Shown piece by piece: positions 8,598 through 17,399 of a stretch of DNA of 54,545 nt. Position 1 is the stretch's first letter. Every line of letters begins with the position of its first letter. Source of the stretch: Sphingomonas sp. (lineage in GTDB: Bacteria; Pseudomonadota; Alphaproteobacteria; Sphingomonadales; Sphingomonadaceae); contig NZ_JANXNX010000101.1 of the NCBI RefSeq assembly GCF_025353885.1, positions 1-54,545 on the forward strand, read 5' to 3'. The notes beneath the pieces are model-generated. The model saw nothing but the letters and a program-made list of their open reading frames with translations. It was not told where the DNA came from and searched no databases. A program made the position numbers and the translations under genes.

Positions 8598-10331
8598 TTG
8601 CTTGAGGAAGCCCTGACAGTTTGTGAAGACACCGTATCGGCGGGGCCTCAACGCGGTTCTGCCTTACCGGCTATTCCAAAAAAGCTGGCAAACATCGTGA
8701 CGGCGACCCTGCCCACCCTCGTGTTGGCAGCCTGTGGTGGCGGTGGTGGCGAAGGCACCAGCGCCTCGCCCGCTACCCCTCCCGCCCCGGCGACGCCCGC
8801 TGCCGCCGCTCCACCCACGTCCATCGAGGCCAGCCGTTTTCTGGCGCAGTCGACCATGGGGTCGACCAGAGCCGATATCGCCGAAGTCCAGGCGCAGGGC
8901 TACGAAAGCTGGATTACCGCACAATTTGCCATCCCGCGCGCGACTTCGCATTGGGATTGGATGATCGGCGCGGGATATGGCGCTGCCACCAACATATTTA
9001 CATCGAACGGTTTCAACCCCAGCGTGTGGCGGCAACTGATCGTCAGCCAGGATCAATTGCGCCAGCGCGTCGGCATGGCATTGCTGGACTTCCTCGTCGT
9101 CGGCGTCGACGGCTTGAATGTTTCATGGAGCGGCATGGCCACCGCCGCCTATCTCGATCTGCTGCTCGACGGCGCGTTCGGCAACTATCGCGATCTGCTC
9201 GACAAGATTTCGACCAGCCCCGCGATGGGCCTGTTTTTGTCCTTCGCCGGAAACCGGAAAGCCAATGCGAGCACCGGGTCCGAACCCGACGAAAACTACG
9301 CGCGTGAGATGATGCAGTTGTTTACGCTCGGGCTACAAAAACTGAACGCCGACGGGTCGGTCCAGACCACCAATGGCAAGCCTGTCGAGATCTACACGCA
9401 GGACGATGTGTCGGGCTTGGCGCGCGTATTCACAGGGTTCAATCTGGACTCCGCAGACAGTTCGACAGCCGACCGGATGCGTCGCCCGATGACCCAAAAG
9501 GCTTCCGATCACGAACCCGGCGTCAAGACATTCCTCGGGACGACCATTCCTGCCGGAACCGATGGCTTTGCCAGCTTGCGGATTGCACTGGACACGGTGT
9601 TTGCTCATTCGAACATGCCTCCCTTCGTTTCCAGGCAGTTGATCCAGCGTCTTGTCACCAGCAACCCGTCGACTGCCTATGTGGGTCGGGTTTCGGCTGT
9701 GTTCGCCAATAACGGTTCGGGTGTGCCCGGCGACATGAAGGCCGTCATTCGTGCCATACTGCTCGACACCGAAGCACGAAGCGCGAGCGGCTTAAGCAAC
9801 GCTAATGCCGGCAAGCTGCGTGAGCCCGTTATGCGGCTGACGGGATGGGCGCGCGCATTCGGAGTGACATCGCCGACCGACTTATGGCCGTTTGGCGATA
9901 CCAGCAGTTCATCCAACCGCCTCGCCCAAGCGCCGGGGCGTTCGCCGAGCGTCTTCAACTTTTTTCGGCCCGGCTATTCCCCGCCAAACACGCCAATTTC
10001 GGCAGGCGCGATGGTTGCTCCCGAATTTCAGATCACCAACGAACCCAGTGTTATCGCCTATGTAAACTACATGCAGGAGCTGATTTCGAGCGGGTCTGGC
10101 GAAGCGCAGGCCAATTACGCCGCGGTAATGGCGCTAGCCAGCGATTCGCAGAAGCTTCTCGACGAAATAAACCTGATCCTGGCGGCCGGGCAGATCAGCG
10201 CGACGTCGCTTGCGACGATCAAGTCCGCCATCGAAAGCATCTCAGCAACGGGCACGAGTGGACCTGCGAACCGCGTCTATACCGCGATTTTGCTAGCCAT
10301 GGCGTCGCCCGAATACATCACACAGAAATAG
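8598..10331 (+). CDS. DUF1800-family exported lipoprotein
   Basis: 577 residues from a TTG start preceded by a G-rich stretch (ttggggaacgg). No ATG gives a usable leader. The N-terminus has a lipobox L-A-A-C followed by five glycines and an Ala/Pro/Thr linker, then the DUF1800 domain beginning ASRFLAQSTMGSTRADIAEV and ending with R-S-P-S-V-F-N-F-F-R-P-G-Y. The biochemical role of DUF1800 is not known. Its gene is very often paired with DUF1501, as here, 10 bp downstream. The 158 bp before it hold no gene and probably carry the promoter. Confidence 0.88.
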   Translation: MLEEALTVCEDTVSAGPQRGSALPAIPKKLANIVTATLPTLVLAACGGGGGEGTSASPATPPAPATPAAAAPPTSIEASRFLAQSTMGSTRADIAEVQAQGYESWITAQFAIPRATSHWDWMIGAGYGAATNIFTSNGFNPSVWRQLIVSQDQLRQRVGMALLDFLVVGVDGLNVSWSGMATAAYLDLLLDGAFGNYRDLLDKISTSPAMGLFLSFAGNRKANASTGSEPDENYAREMMQLFTLGLQKLNADGSVQTTNGKPVEIYTQDDVSGLARVFTGFNLDSADSSTADRMRRPMTQKASDHEPGVKTFLGTTIPAGTDGFASLRIALDTVFAHSNMPPFVSRQLIQRLVTSNPSTAYVGRVSAVFANNGSGVPGDMKAVIRAILLDTEARSASGLSNANAGKLREPVMRLTGWARAFGVTSPTDLWPFGDTSSSSNRLAQAPGRSPSVFNFFRPGYSPPNTPISAGAMVAPEFQITNEPSVIAYVNYMQELISSGSGEAQANYAAVMALASDSQKLLDEINLILAAGQISATSLATIKSAIESISATGTSGPANRVYTAILLAMASPEYITQK

Positions 10332-10341
10332 GGACACCATT

Positions 10342-11715
10342 ATGTCCACCGACCAATCACGCCGCGCTTTTCTCCAGCGCTCCGCCGCCTTCGGGCTGGC
10401 AGGCGCTGCTTCGCCATTCGTCCTGAACCTCGCGGCTGCTGGCGAAGCAGCAGCCGCCGTGTCCAGCGATTATAAGGCGCTCGTCTGTGTTTTCCTGAAT
10501 GGTGGCAACGACTATGCCAACACTGTCACGCCCTATGACCAGGCCAGTTATGACCTTTATCAAAAACTGCGGCCCGAACTGGCGTATCGGCGCGACAGCC
10601 TGACGGGGACCTTGCTCAGGCCATCAGTGGCACTGCCGGGCGGGCGTCAATATGCGCTGGGCCCAGCAATGCTGCCGTTGCTGCCAGCGTTCGACGCCGG
10701 CAAGCTGGCAGTCGTCCTGAACGTCGGCACACTCGCGCAGCCGACGACAAAGACCCAATATCGATCGAACGGCGCGGTCCTGCCGCCCAAGCTGTTTTCC
10801 CACAATGACCAGCAGAGCTATTGGCAAGCCTCCAGTCCAGAAGGCGCGCAGTCGGGATGGGGCGGCCGGATGGGCGATCTGTTTCAGAGCGGCAACGGAT
10901 CGGCGACGCTGACGTGCATCAATCCGACCAACAACGCCGTGTTCCTGACGGGCAAGGCCGCGGTCCAGTATTCGATGGGCACCGGTGGTCCCATCCAGCT
11001 AACCGCCAATTCCTCGCTGTTTGGTTCGGCTTCGGCGAGCGCGGCGCTGAAATCCATCATGTCGGCGACGCATACGAATATGCTGGAAAACGAACATGGC
11101 CGGATCGGCAAGCGTTCGCTTGATACCTATGCGCAGGTTGCCGGGGCACTGAATGCTGCGACCCCGCTCGCAACGGCGTTCCCGTCAAGCAACGCGCTTG
11201 CCGACCAACTGAAACTGGTCGCGCGCATGATCTCGGTCAGCAGCCAGCTGGGTGCGAAACGGCAGGTGTTTTTTGTTTCGATGGGCGGTTTCGATCTTCA
11301 CGATAATCTGGCGGCCAACCAGCCGATTTTGCTGGCCAAGCTGTCGAGCGCGATGAAAGCGTTTTACGATGCCACGGTGGAACTTGGCGTTTCGGACAAG
11401 GTAACCAGCTTCACAGCGTCGGATTTTGGGCGAACGCTCGTACCGAACAATGACGGCTCGGATCATGGCTGGGGGTCGATGCACTTCGTCCTGGGCGGCG
11501 CGGTCCGCGGGCAACGCTTCTATGGGACGCCCCCGGTCGTTGCGGACAACGGTCCCGACGATCTTGGACAGGGACGCCTGGTGCCGACGATCGCGGTCGA
11601 TCAATATGCCTCGACGCTGGCGACGTGGTTTGGCGTTTCGGACAGCGACATGTCGACGGTGCTGCCCAACATCAACAATTATTCGCCCAGTTCGCGCAAC
11701 CTGGGCTTCGTCTGA
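10342..11715 (+). CDS. DUF1501-family Tat-exported protein (alkaline-phosphatase/sulfatase fold)
   Basis: 457 residues. The N-terminus carries a twin-arginine signal, S-R-R-A-F-L-Q-R-S, followed by an Ala-rich hydrophobic stretch. The body has the DUF1501 signatures VCVFLNGGNDYANTV near the start, F-V-S-M-G-G-F-D-L-H-D in the middle and TASDFGRTLVPNNDGSDHGW late. Such Asp/His clusters fit the metal-binding phosphatase/sulfatase fold to which this family is assigned. It starts 10 bp after the DUF1800 gene and the two probably form one operon. The substrate is unknown. Confidence 0.9.
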   Translation: MSTDQSRRAFLQRSAAFGLAGAASPFVLNLAAAGEAAAAVSSDYKALVCVFLNGGNDYANTVTPYDQASYDLYQKLRPELAYRRDSLTGTLLRPSVALPGGRQYALGPAMLPLLPAFDAGKLAVVLNVGTLAQPTTKTQYRSNGAVLPPKLFSHNDQQSYWQASSPEGAQSGWGGRMGDLFQSGNGSATLTCINPTNNAVFLTGKAAVQYSMGTGGPIQLTANSSLFGSASASAALKSIMSATHTNMLENEHGRIGKRSLDTYAQVAGALNAATPLATAFPSSNALADQLKLVARMISVSSQLGAKRQVFFVSMGGFDLHDNLAANQPILLAKLSSAMKAFYDATVELGVSDKVTSFTASDFGRTLVPNNDGSDHGWGSMHFVLGGAVRGQRFYGTPPVVADNGPDDLGQGRLVPTIAVDQYASTLATWFGVSDSDMSTVLPNINNYSPSSRNLGFV

Positions 11716-11740
11716 TCGCTGAAGTTTGGTCTGACCGGCG

Positions 11741-11815
11741 TGGTGGGCGCGGCAGGGATTGAACCTGCGACCCCACCCGTGTGAAGGGTGTGCTCTACCA
11801 CTGAGCTACGCGCCC
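11741..11815 (-). tRNA. tRNA-Val, anticodon CAC
   Basis: 75 nt with encoded CCA. Read on the minus strand: acceptor GGGCGCG pairs with CGCGCCC, the D-arm is GCTCAGTGGTAGAGC, the anticodon stem CACCC/GGGTG encloses loop TTCACAC (anticodon CAC, reading GUG), and the T-arm GCAGG-TTCAATC-CCTGC is canonical. It lies between the DUF1501 gene and the HU gene. Confidence 0.97.
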
Positions 11816-11881
11816 CACGCCGGGGCCCAAGCCGCTACCCGCGACCTGTGCCAAATGTAAAGCCGCTTCGTGCTGGAAACC

Positions 11882-12154
11882 TTAGTTGCAGGCGTCTTTC
11901 AAGCCTTTGCCAGCCTTGAACTTCGGCTGGGTCGACGCCTTTATCGTCATCGGTTCACCGGTGCGGGGATTGCGCCCCGTCGATGCCTTGCGCTTCGTCA
12001 CCGAAAAGGTACCGAACCCAACCAGCCGCACTTCATCGCCGCGTTTCAAGGAAGACGAGATGGTGTCGAAAACGGCTTCCACGGCCTTGACTGCATCGCC
12101 TTTCGACAAACCCGCGATGTCGGCAATCGTCGTGATAAGTTCCTGCTTATTCAT
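11882..12154 (-). CDS. hupB: HU-family nucleoid DNA-binding protein
   Basis: 90 residues, the standard HU length. MNKQELITTIADIAGLSKGD opens the helical dimerisation part. G-F-G-T-F leads into the DNA-binding arm with R-N-P-R-T-G-E-P, whose Pro intercalates DNA, and the protein ends in K-A-G-K-G-L-K-D. A G-rich Shine-Dalgarno lies just before the ATG at 12154, and the longer upstream extension of this frame lacks homology. HU bends and compacts DNA. The HU gene directly downstream of lon is a common proteobacterial order. It appears to have its own promoter just upstream. Confidence 0.97.
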   Translation of the reverse strand: MNKQELITTIADIAGLSKGDAVKAVEAVFDTISSSLKRGDEVRLVGFGTFSVTKRKASTGRNPRTGEPMTIKASTQPKFKAGKGLKDACN

Positions 12155-12211
12155 CCAAGCCCCCAAAAAGGTTTCTCTGCATCGACACGCTATCGATTTA
12201 AACCGGCGCGT

Positions 12212-12240
12212 AGTAACGCTTCTCCGCCGGGCCTTGTCAA
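12212..12240 (-). promoter_or_regulatory. predicted sigma-70 promoter of the HU gene
   Basis: On the minus strand a perfect TTGACA (12240-12235) is followed, 17 nt later, by GTTACT (12217-12212), a weak -10 box. It lies about 58 nt before the HU start and directly after the presumed lon terminator. The -35 is strong and the -10 poor, so confidence is moderate. Confidence 0.45.
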
Positions 12241-12243
12241 AGC

Positions 12244-12281
12244 AAAAAACCGGAACGGCCATACGTCCGTGCGTTCGTTCC
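12244..12281 (-). terminator. predicted intrinsic terminator after lon
   Basis: On the minus strand GGAACG (12281-12276) pairs with CGTTCC (12257-12252) around an 18-nt loop. GG and a six-T run (12249-12244) follow. It begins 16 nt past the lon stop. The six-bp stem is short, so termination may be partial. Confidence 0.45.
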
Positions 12282-12296
12282 AATTCGTAACATTAT

Positions 12297-14702
12297 CTAA
12301 TGGCGGACAGCTTCCTCGTTCACGACATGACTGTGGGGTGGCAAAGCGGCCAGTTCGTCTGCTTCGCTCCACTCGATTGCCAGCAATGGCTCAGTCAAAG
12401 CCAGCGCCAGCACCTCATCGACATGACGCACCGGAATAATCTTTAGCCCCTCGCGGATGTTTGCCGGGATTTCCACAAGATCCTTTTCGTTTTCATGCGG
12501 AATCAGGACGGTCGTGATCCCCCCACGCAGCGCCGCCAGCAGCTTTTCCTTAAGTCCGCCGATCGGCAGCACCCGGCCCCGTAATGTAACCTCGCCTGTC
12601 ATTGCGACATCGCGCCGCACTGCGATACCGGTCAGCGTGGAGATCATTGCCGTGACCATGCCAATGCCTGCCGAAGGACCGTCCTTGGGCACCGCGCCCT
12701 CGGGCAGATGGATATGGATATCCTTGCGCGCAAACAGGCTCGGCTTGATGCCATAGGACGGCGCCCGCGCCTTCACGTAGCTGAGCGCAGCCTGGATCGA
12801 TTCGGTCATGACCTCGCCCAATTTGCCGGTCGTCCTTACCTGCCCCTTGCCTGGCACAGTGACCGCTTCGATCGTCAGAAGTTCGCCGCCAACTTCAGTC
12901 CACGCAAGCCCGGTAACCGCCCCGATCTGGTTCTCCTCTTCGCCCAGACCGTGCCGGTATTTCAACACGCCCGCGAATTCGGGCAAATTGTCCGGGGTGA
13001 TCGTGACCGTCGTGACCTTCTTTTCCAGGATCTGGCGCAAAACCTTGCGCGCCAGCTTGGCGATCTCACGTTCAAGCGTCCGGACCCCGGCCTCGCGCGT
13101 GTAATTCTGGATCAGCGCGCGCAGTCCCTCATCGGTCAGCACGAACTCGGTCGGCTTCAGGCCATGCGCCTCGATCTGCTTTTCGATCAGGTGGCGCTTG
13201 GCGATCTCGACTTTCTCGTCCTCGGTATACCCATCGAGACGGATAATTTCCATTCTGTCCAGCAGCGCCTGCGGCAGGTTCAGCGTGTTCGCAGTCGTCA
13301 CAAACATTACGTCCGACAAGTCGATATCGACCTCCAGATAATGGTCCTGAAACTTGCCGTTCTGTTCGGGATCGAGAACCTCGAGCAGCGCCGACGCCGG
13401 GTCGCCGCGAAAATCCTGCCCCAGCTTGTCGATTTCATCGAGCAGAAAAAGCGGATTGCTGCTCCCTGCTTTTTTCAGATTGGTGACGATCTTGCCCGGT
13501 AGCGACCCGATATAAGTCCTCCGGTGGCCGCGAATTTCGGCTTCGTCACGCACGCCACCCAGTGATTGGCGCACGAACTCCCGTCCACAAGCCTTTGCGA
13601 TTGAACGTCCCAACGAAGTCTTGCCAACGCCCGGAGGTCCGACGAGACAAAGGATGGGCCCCTTCAGCTTGTTGGTGCGCGCCTGAACCGCGAGATATTC
13701 GACGATCCGGTCCTTCACCTTTTCTAAGGCGTAATGATCGTCATCCAGCACCGCCTGCGCCGCCGCCATATCGCGCTTCAGCTTCGACTTCTTGCCCCAT
13801 GGCAGGCCAAGCAGCACGTCGAGATAGTTGCGCACGACAGTCGATTCCGCTGACATCGGCTGCATCGTCTTCAGTTTCTTCAGCTCGGTCGTGGCCTTGG
13901 TGCGCGCTTCCTTGCTCAGTTTCAGGGTCGCGATTTTCTGCGTGTATTCGGCAATCTCATCACCTTCGCCATCCTCGCCCTCGTTGCCGAGTTCGCGCTG
14001 GATCGCCTTCAACTGTTCGTTGAGATAATATTCGCGCTGGGTCTTCTCCATCTGTCGCTTGACGCGGCTGCGGATTTTTTTCTCAACCTGCAATACGCCC
14101 AATTCGCCTTCCATGAAGGCAAACACCATTTCGAGACGCTTTGCGGGATCGCCCTCGGCCAGCAACGCCTGCTTGTCCGCAACCTTGACGGAGATATTGC
14201 CCGCGACCGCATCGGCCAATCGGCTCGCATCCTCGATTTCGCCTAGTTGCACCGATGTTTCGGCAGGCAGCTTTTTGTTGAGCTTGGCGTAGTTATCGAA
14301 CTGGTCAACCACCGAACGCATCAGCGCCGCGGTCTCGACGTTCGTCGTTTCCTGCTCCTCGACAATGTTAACGGTCGCGGTCAGAAACTCCCCACCCTCG
14401 TCGAGGGCATCAAGAGTCGCGCGCGCACCACCCTCCACCAGTACACGGACCGTACCGTCGGGCAGTTTCAGCAACTGCATGACCGTCGCCACAACGCCCA
14501 AGTCATAAACATCGTCTCGGCCCGGGTCGTCATTCGACGGATCGAGTTGCGCCACGAGGAAGATTTCCTTGTCGGCCTCCATCGCCGCCTCAAGGGCAGC
14601 AACGGATTTATCGCGACCGACGAATAGCGGCACGATCATATGCGGGAACACGACAATGTCGCGCAATGGAAGGACGGGATAGTTCTGGCTCATGTCCGTC
14701 AT
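12297..14702 (-). CDS. lon: Lon, ATP-dependent serine protease
   Basis: 801 residues, full length. The N-terminal LonA substrate-binding domain begins YPVLPLRDIVVFPHMIVPLF. A coiled region and the AAA+ module follow, with Walker A GPPGVGKT near residue 355 and Walker B L-F-L-L-D-E-I-D-K. The protease domain has catalytic Ser in PKDGPSAGIG near 677 and Lys in G-G-L-K-E-K near 719. It degrades damaged and regulatory proteins in the cytoplasm. The start could also be the Met at residue 4 (14693). It lies upstream of the HU gene, with a likely terminator between them. Confidence 0.98.
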   Translation of the reverse strand: MTDMSQNYPVLPLRDIVVFPHMIVPLFVGRDKSVAALEAAMEADKEIFLVAQLDPSNDDPGRDDVYDLGVVATVMQLLKLPDGTVRVLVEGGARATLDALDEGGEFLTATVNIVEEQETTNVETAALMRSVVDQFDNYAKLNKKLPAETSVQLGEIEDASRLADAVAGNISVKVADKQALLAEGDPAKRLEMVFAFMEGELGVLQVEKKIRSRVKRQMEKTQREYYLNEQLKAIQRELGNEGEDGEGDEIAEYTQKIATLKLSKEARTKATTELKKLKTMQPMSAESTVVRNYLDVLLGLPWGKKSKLKRDMAAAQAVLDDDHYALEKVKDRIVEYLAVQARTNKLKGPILCLVGPPGVGKTSLGRSIAKACGREFVRQSLGGVRDEAEIRGHRRTYIGSLPGKIVTNLKKAGSSNPLFLLDEIDKLGQDFRGDPASALLEVLDPEQNGKFQDHYLEVDIDLSDVMFVTTANTLNLPQALLDRMEIIRLDGYTEDEKVEIAKRHLIEKQIEAHGLKPTEFVLTDEGLRALIQNYTREAGVRTLEREIAKLARKVLRQILEKKVTTVTITPDNLPEFAGVLKYRHGLGEEENQIGAVTGLAWTEVGGELLTIEAVTVPGKGQVRTTGKLGEVMTESIQAALSYVKARAPSYGIKPSLFARKDIHIHLPEGAVPKDGPSAGIGMVTAMISTLTGIAVRRDVAMTGEVTLRGRVLPIGGLKEKLLAALRGGITTVLIPHENEKDLVEIPANIREGLKIIPVRHVDEVLALALTEPLLAIEWSEADELAALPPHSHVVNEEAVRH

Positions 14703-14748
14703 ATGGGCGGTGGCGACCCGGTCTGCAATCCAGGTCTGGCCGGTCGGC

Positions 14749-16566
14749 TTACCAGCCGCACGTCCGTCCCTTGTTCTGCGCCTGAAGCCAGCTCATCAAT
14801 GGCTTGAAATAGGCGATCATCGACTTGCCACTCAGTTCGCGCGTGCCAGTGAACGCCTGCAACGCGTCGGGCCATGGCTTTGACTGGCCCATCGCCAGCA
14901 TTGCGTTGAACTTCGCACCGACCGCCTTATTGCCGTAGAACGAGCAGCGATGCAGCGGCCCCCTCCAGCCCGCCTGCTTGCACGCCGCTTCATAAAACTG
15001 GAACTGGTACAGACGCGCCAGAAAGTAACGCATGTACGGGGTATTGCCCGGGATGTGATATTTGGCGCCGGGGTCAAAATCGGCTTCCGTCCGCATTACG
15101 GGCGGCGTAATTCCCTGATACTCGAGGCGAAGATCGGTCCATGCCTTGTTGTAATTGGCGGGAGTGATCTTGCCCGAGAATACGCCCCACCGCCACTTGT
15201 CGACCAGCAGGCCGAACGGCAGGAAGGCAACCTTGTCCATCGCCTGTTTTAACAACAGCCCAATGTCCTTGTCCGCACTTGGCATTCGGGACTTGTCCAG
15301 CAACCCGATCTGCACCAGATATTGCGGCGTGATGGAAAGCGCGATCGTGTCGCCGATCGCCTCGTGGAAACCATCGTTCGCGCCGTTTTGATAGAGCGGC
15401 GACTGTTTGTTATAGGCCCGCTGATAATAGTTATGGCCGAGTTCGTGGTGGATCGTGACAAAGTCGTCGCCGTTGACCTTCGTGCACATCTTGATGCGAA
15501 CGTCGTTCAGATTATCGATGTCCCACGCGCTTGCGTGACACACGACTTCGCGGTCGCGGGGTTTGACGAATTGCGAGCGTTCCCAAAATGTTGCGGGCGG
15601 CTCCGCATAGCCGAGCGATGAATAAAAATTGACGCCCGCATGAACCATCTTTAGCGGATCATAGCCCTTCTCGACCAGCAATTCGCCCGTGTCGAACCCC
15701 AGGTCGCCTGCCCCCTTCGGCGCGACGACGTCGTAGATGTTGCCCCATTCCTGTGCCCACATGTTACCCAGCAGGTCGGCACGGATCGGGCCCGTCGGCT
15801 TTTGCACCTGGTCACCGTATTTCACGTTCAACTGCGCGCGTGTGTAGCAATGCAACTGGTCGTACAGCGGCTTAACCTCACCCCATAACTTATCTGTTAG
15901 CGCTGCAAAATCGTCGGCGGGCATATCATATCCCGACTGCCACATCGCACCGACATCGGAATAGCCAAGTTCCACCGCACCCTTGTTTGCGATCTCGACC
16001 ATCCTGGCATAGTCGTTCCGCATCGGCGCACCGACCTGCGTATGCCAGCTCGTCCACATTTCCTGCAGTTCTGCGGGGTTGCGGTCGCTACCCATTTTGG
16101 CCTCGATATCGGAGCCGTTGATCGGTTGGCCATTCAGCATGCCCTTGCCTCTGCCATAGGCAGAGTTGAGCCGGGTTGTGATGACGTTCAGCTCGCTCGC
16201 CGAACCCGGCGTGGAGGGTGCCGGGATCGTCAACCCGTTACGCAGAAAGTCGAGCTTGCGCTTCGTGTCGAACGACAACCCCGGCACTTTCTGAAAGCGT
16301 GCGGCTTCCTTGGCAAGACGGACGCCCATCTCAGTGCCCTCGGCACCGACGCGTGCGGCGACGGCATCGGTGTCGTCGGTGATATAGGTGTTGTTGATCC
16401 ACGAAACCTGCGCATTGAATACGCTAAAATCCGCCAGCTCTTTTTCCGTGGCGACGATGAACGCATCGGCATTTTCAATCATAGCAGCGGGCTCCGCCGT
16501 CCCGGCAGTTTGCGCGAGAGCGGGCATGGCGATCGCCATTGCGAACGCGGAAACGAACAGTTTCAT
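14749..16566 (-). CDS. M2-family peptidyl-dipeptidase (ACE-like), exported
   Basis: About 605 residues. The ATG at 16566 gives a clean signal peptide (MKLFVSAFAMAIAMPALAQ), so the 8-residue upstream extension was dropped. The zinc site HELGH lies near residue 370, followed by N-D-G-F-H-E-A-I-G-D, which supplies the third ligand Glu. This is the M2 (angiotensin-converting-enzyme-like) pattern. Such bacterial enzymes remove C-terminal dipeptides from peptides in the periplasm. The length and the full set of active-site residues suggest an active enzyme. It probably works with the S9 peptidase encoded nearby, which is an inference from location only. Confidence 0.93.
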   Translation of the reverse strand: MKLFVSAFAMAIAMPALAQTAGTAEPAAMIENADAFIVATEKELADFSVFNAQVSWINNTYITDDTDAVAARVGAEGTEMGVRLAKEAARFQKVPGLSFDTKRKLDFLRNGLTIPAPSTPGSASELNVITTRLNSAYGRGKGMLNGQPINGSDIEAKMGSDRNPAELQEMWTSWHTQVGAPMRNDYARMVEIANKGAVELGYSDVGAMWQSGYDMPADDFAALTDKLWGEVKPLYDQLHCYTRAQLNVKYGDQVQKPTGPIRADLLGNMWAQEWGNIYDVVAPKGAGDLGFDTGELLVEKGYDPLKMVHAGVNFYSSLGYAEPPATFWERSQFVKPRDREVVCHASAWDIDNLNDVRIKMCTKVNGDDFVTIHHELGHNYYQRAYNKQSPLYQNGANDGFHEAIGDTIALSITPQYLVQIGLLDKSRMPSADKDIGLLLKQAMDKVAFLPFGLLVDKWRWGVFSGKITPANYNKAWTDLRLEYQGITPPVMRTEADFDPGAKYHIPGNTPYMRYFLARLYQFQFYEAACKQAGWRGPLHRCSFYGNKAVGAKFNAMLAMGQSKPWPDALQAFTGTRELSGKSMIAYFKPLMSWLQAQNKGRTCGW

Positions 16567-16627
16567 GATTGGTCCAACCCCTTGCGACATCTATTAAGTC
16601 GCAGATTGCAACCCGGTTCTCAGCGGG

Positions 16628-17392
16628 TCAAGCGCTAAGAAATGACGCGATTGCCGCACCCATCAGCGGACTTGTAACCGATGACATATGGGTTCCTGGG
16701 ACTGTCGCCAGTCGCGCATCGGGCAGCGCGGCTTGCAGTGCTGGGGCCGAACCATTGTCGTGGTCATCCACGCCGCACACCAGCAGCGTCGGCATCGTTA
16801 TCCCTGTCAGTTCGGCGGGATCGGTATCGGCAAACGTCGCCAGTAACAGCGTTGCCGCAACCGGATCGATCTTCATCGTCTTCATGAACTGGATCGACAG
16901 CCAGTGCGGGTCGCCGCGCGTTGCCGTATCGGCCAGCGCAATCGCATCGAGGAAAAAGCGCTTTCGGTTGCGCCATCCCGCCAGTCCCTCCAGCCCCATC
17001 CCCCCCAGCACGATGCGACGCGGCGTCATCCCGCGCAACACGGTCCGCACCGTCGTTCGTGATCCCAGCGAAAACCCGCCAAGGTCGAACTCGGCCAGAC
17101 CGAGCCGTGCAACCAGCGCTTCGGCATCGCGGGCCAGGACGTGCGCTGAATAGAGCGCTGGGTCATGCGGCGCGTCGCTGTTCCCATGGCAGCGCAGGTC
17201 GGGCATGATGACGCGGAAGCCCGCCTCGGCAATCAACGCCGCCGTCCCGAATTTTATCCAGTTCACATAGGCGCTAGAAAATAGGCCGTGCAACAGGATG
17301 ACGGGCCGCCCCGCTCCCGTCTCTCGCCACGCCAGTTCAACGCCGTCGAACGAAGCGAAATGACTGAACGGCAGGTCGGGAACGGACGTCAC
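16628..17392 (-). CDS. alpha/beta-hydrolase
   Basis: 254 residues. The fold shows L-L-H-G-L-F-S (oxyanion-hole HG), the nucleophile elbow G-F-S-L-G-S near residue 108, an acid in C-G-V-D-D-H-D and the catalytic His in P-G-T-H-M-S-S near the C-terminus. All triad positions appear present. No signal peptide is seen, so it is probably cytoplasmic. The substrate cannot be read from the sequence; esterases and haloperoxidase-like enzymes share this pattern. It ends 7 bp upstream of the divergently ordered asd stop region on the same strand, so all these minus-strand genes could be co-transcribed. Confidence 0.85.
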   Translation of the reverse strand: MTSVPDLPFSHFASFDGVELAWRETGAGRPVILLHGLFSSAYVNWIKFGTAALIAEAGFRVIMPDLRCHGNSDAPHDPALYSAHVLARDAEALVARLGLAEFDLGGFSLGSRTTVRTVLRGMTPRRIVLGGMGLEGLAGWRNRKRFFLDAIALADTATRGDPHWLSIQFMKTMKIDPVAATLLLATFADTDPAELTGITMPTLLVCGVDDHDNGSAPALQAALPDARLATVPGTHMSSVTSPLMGAAIASFLSA

Positions 17393-17399
17393 GACGTTC

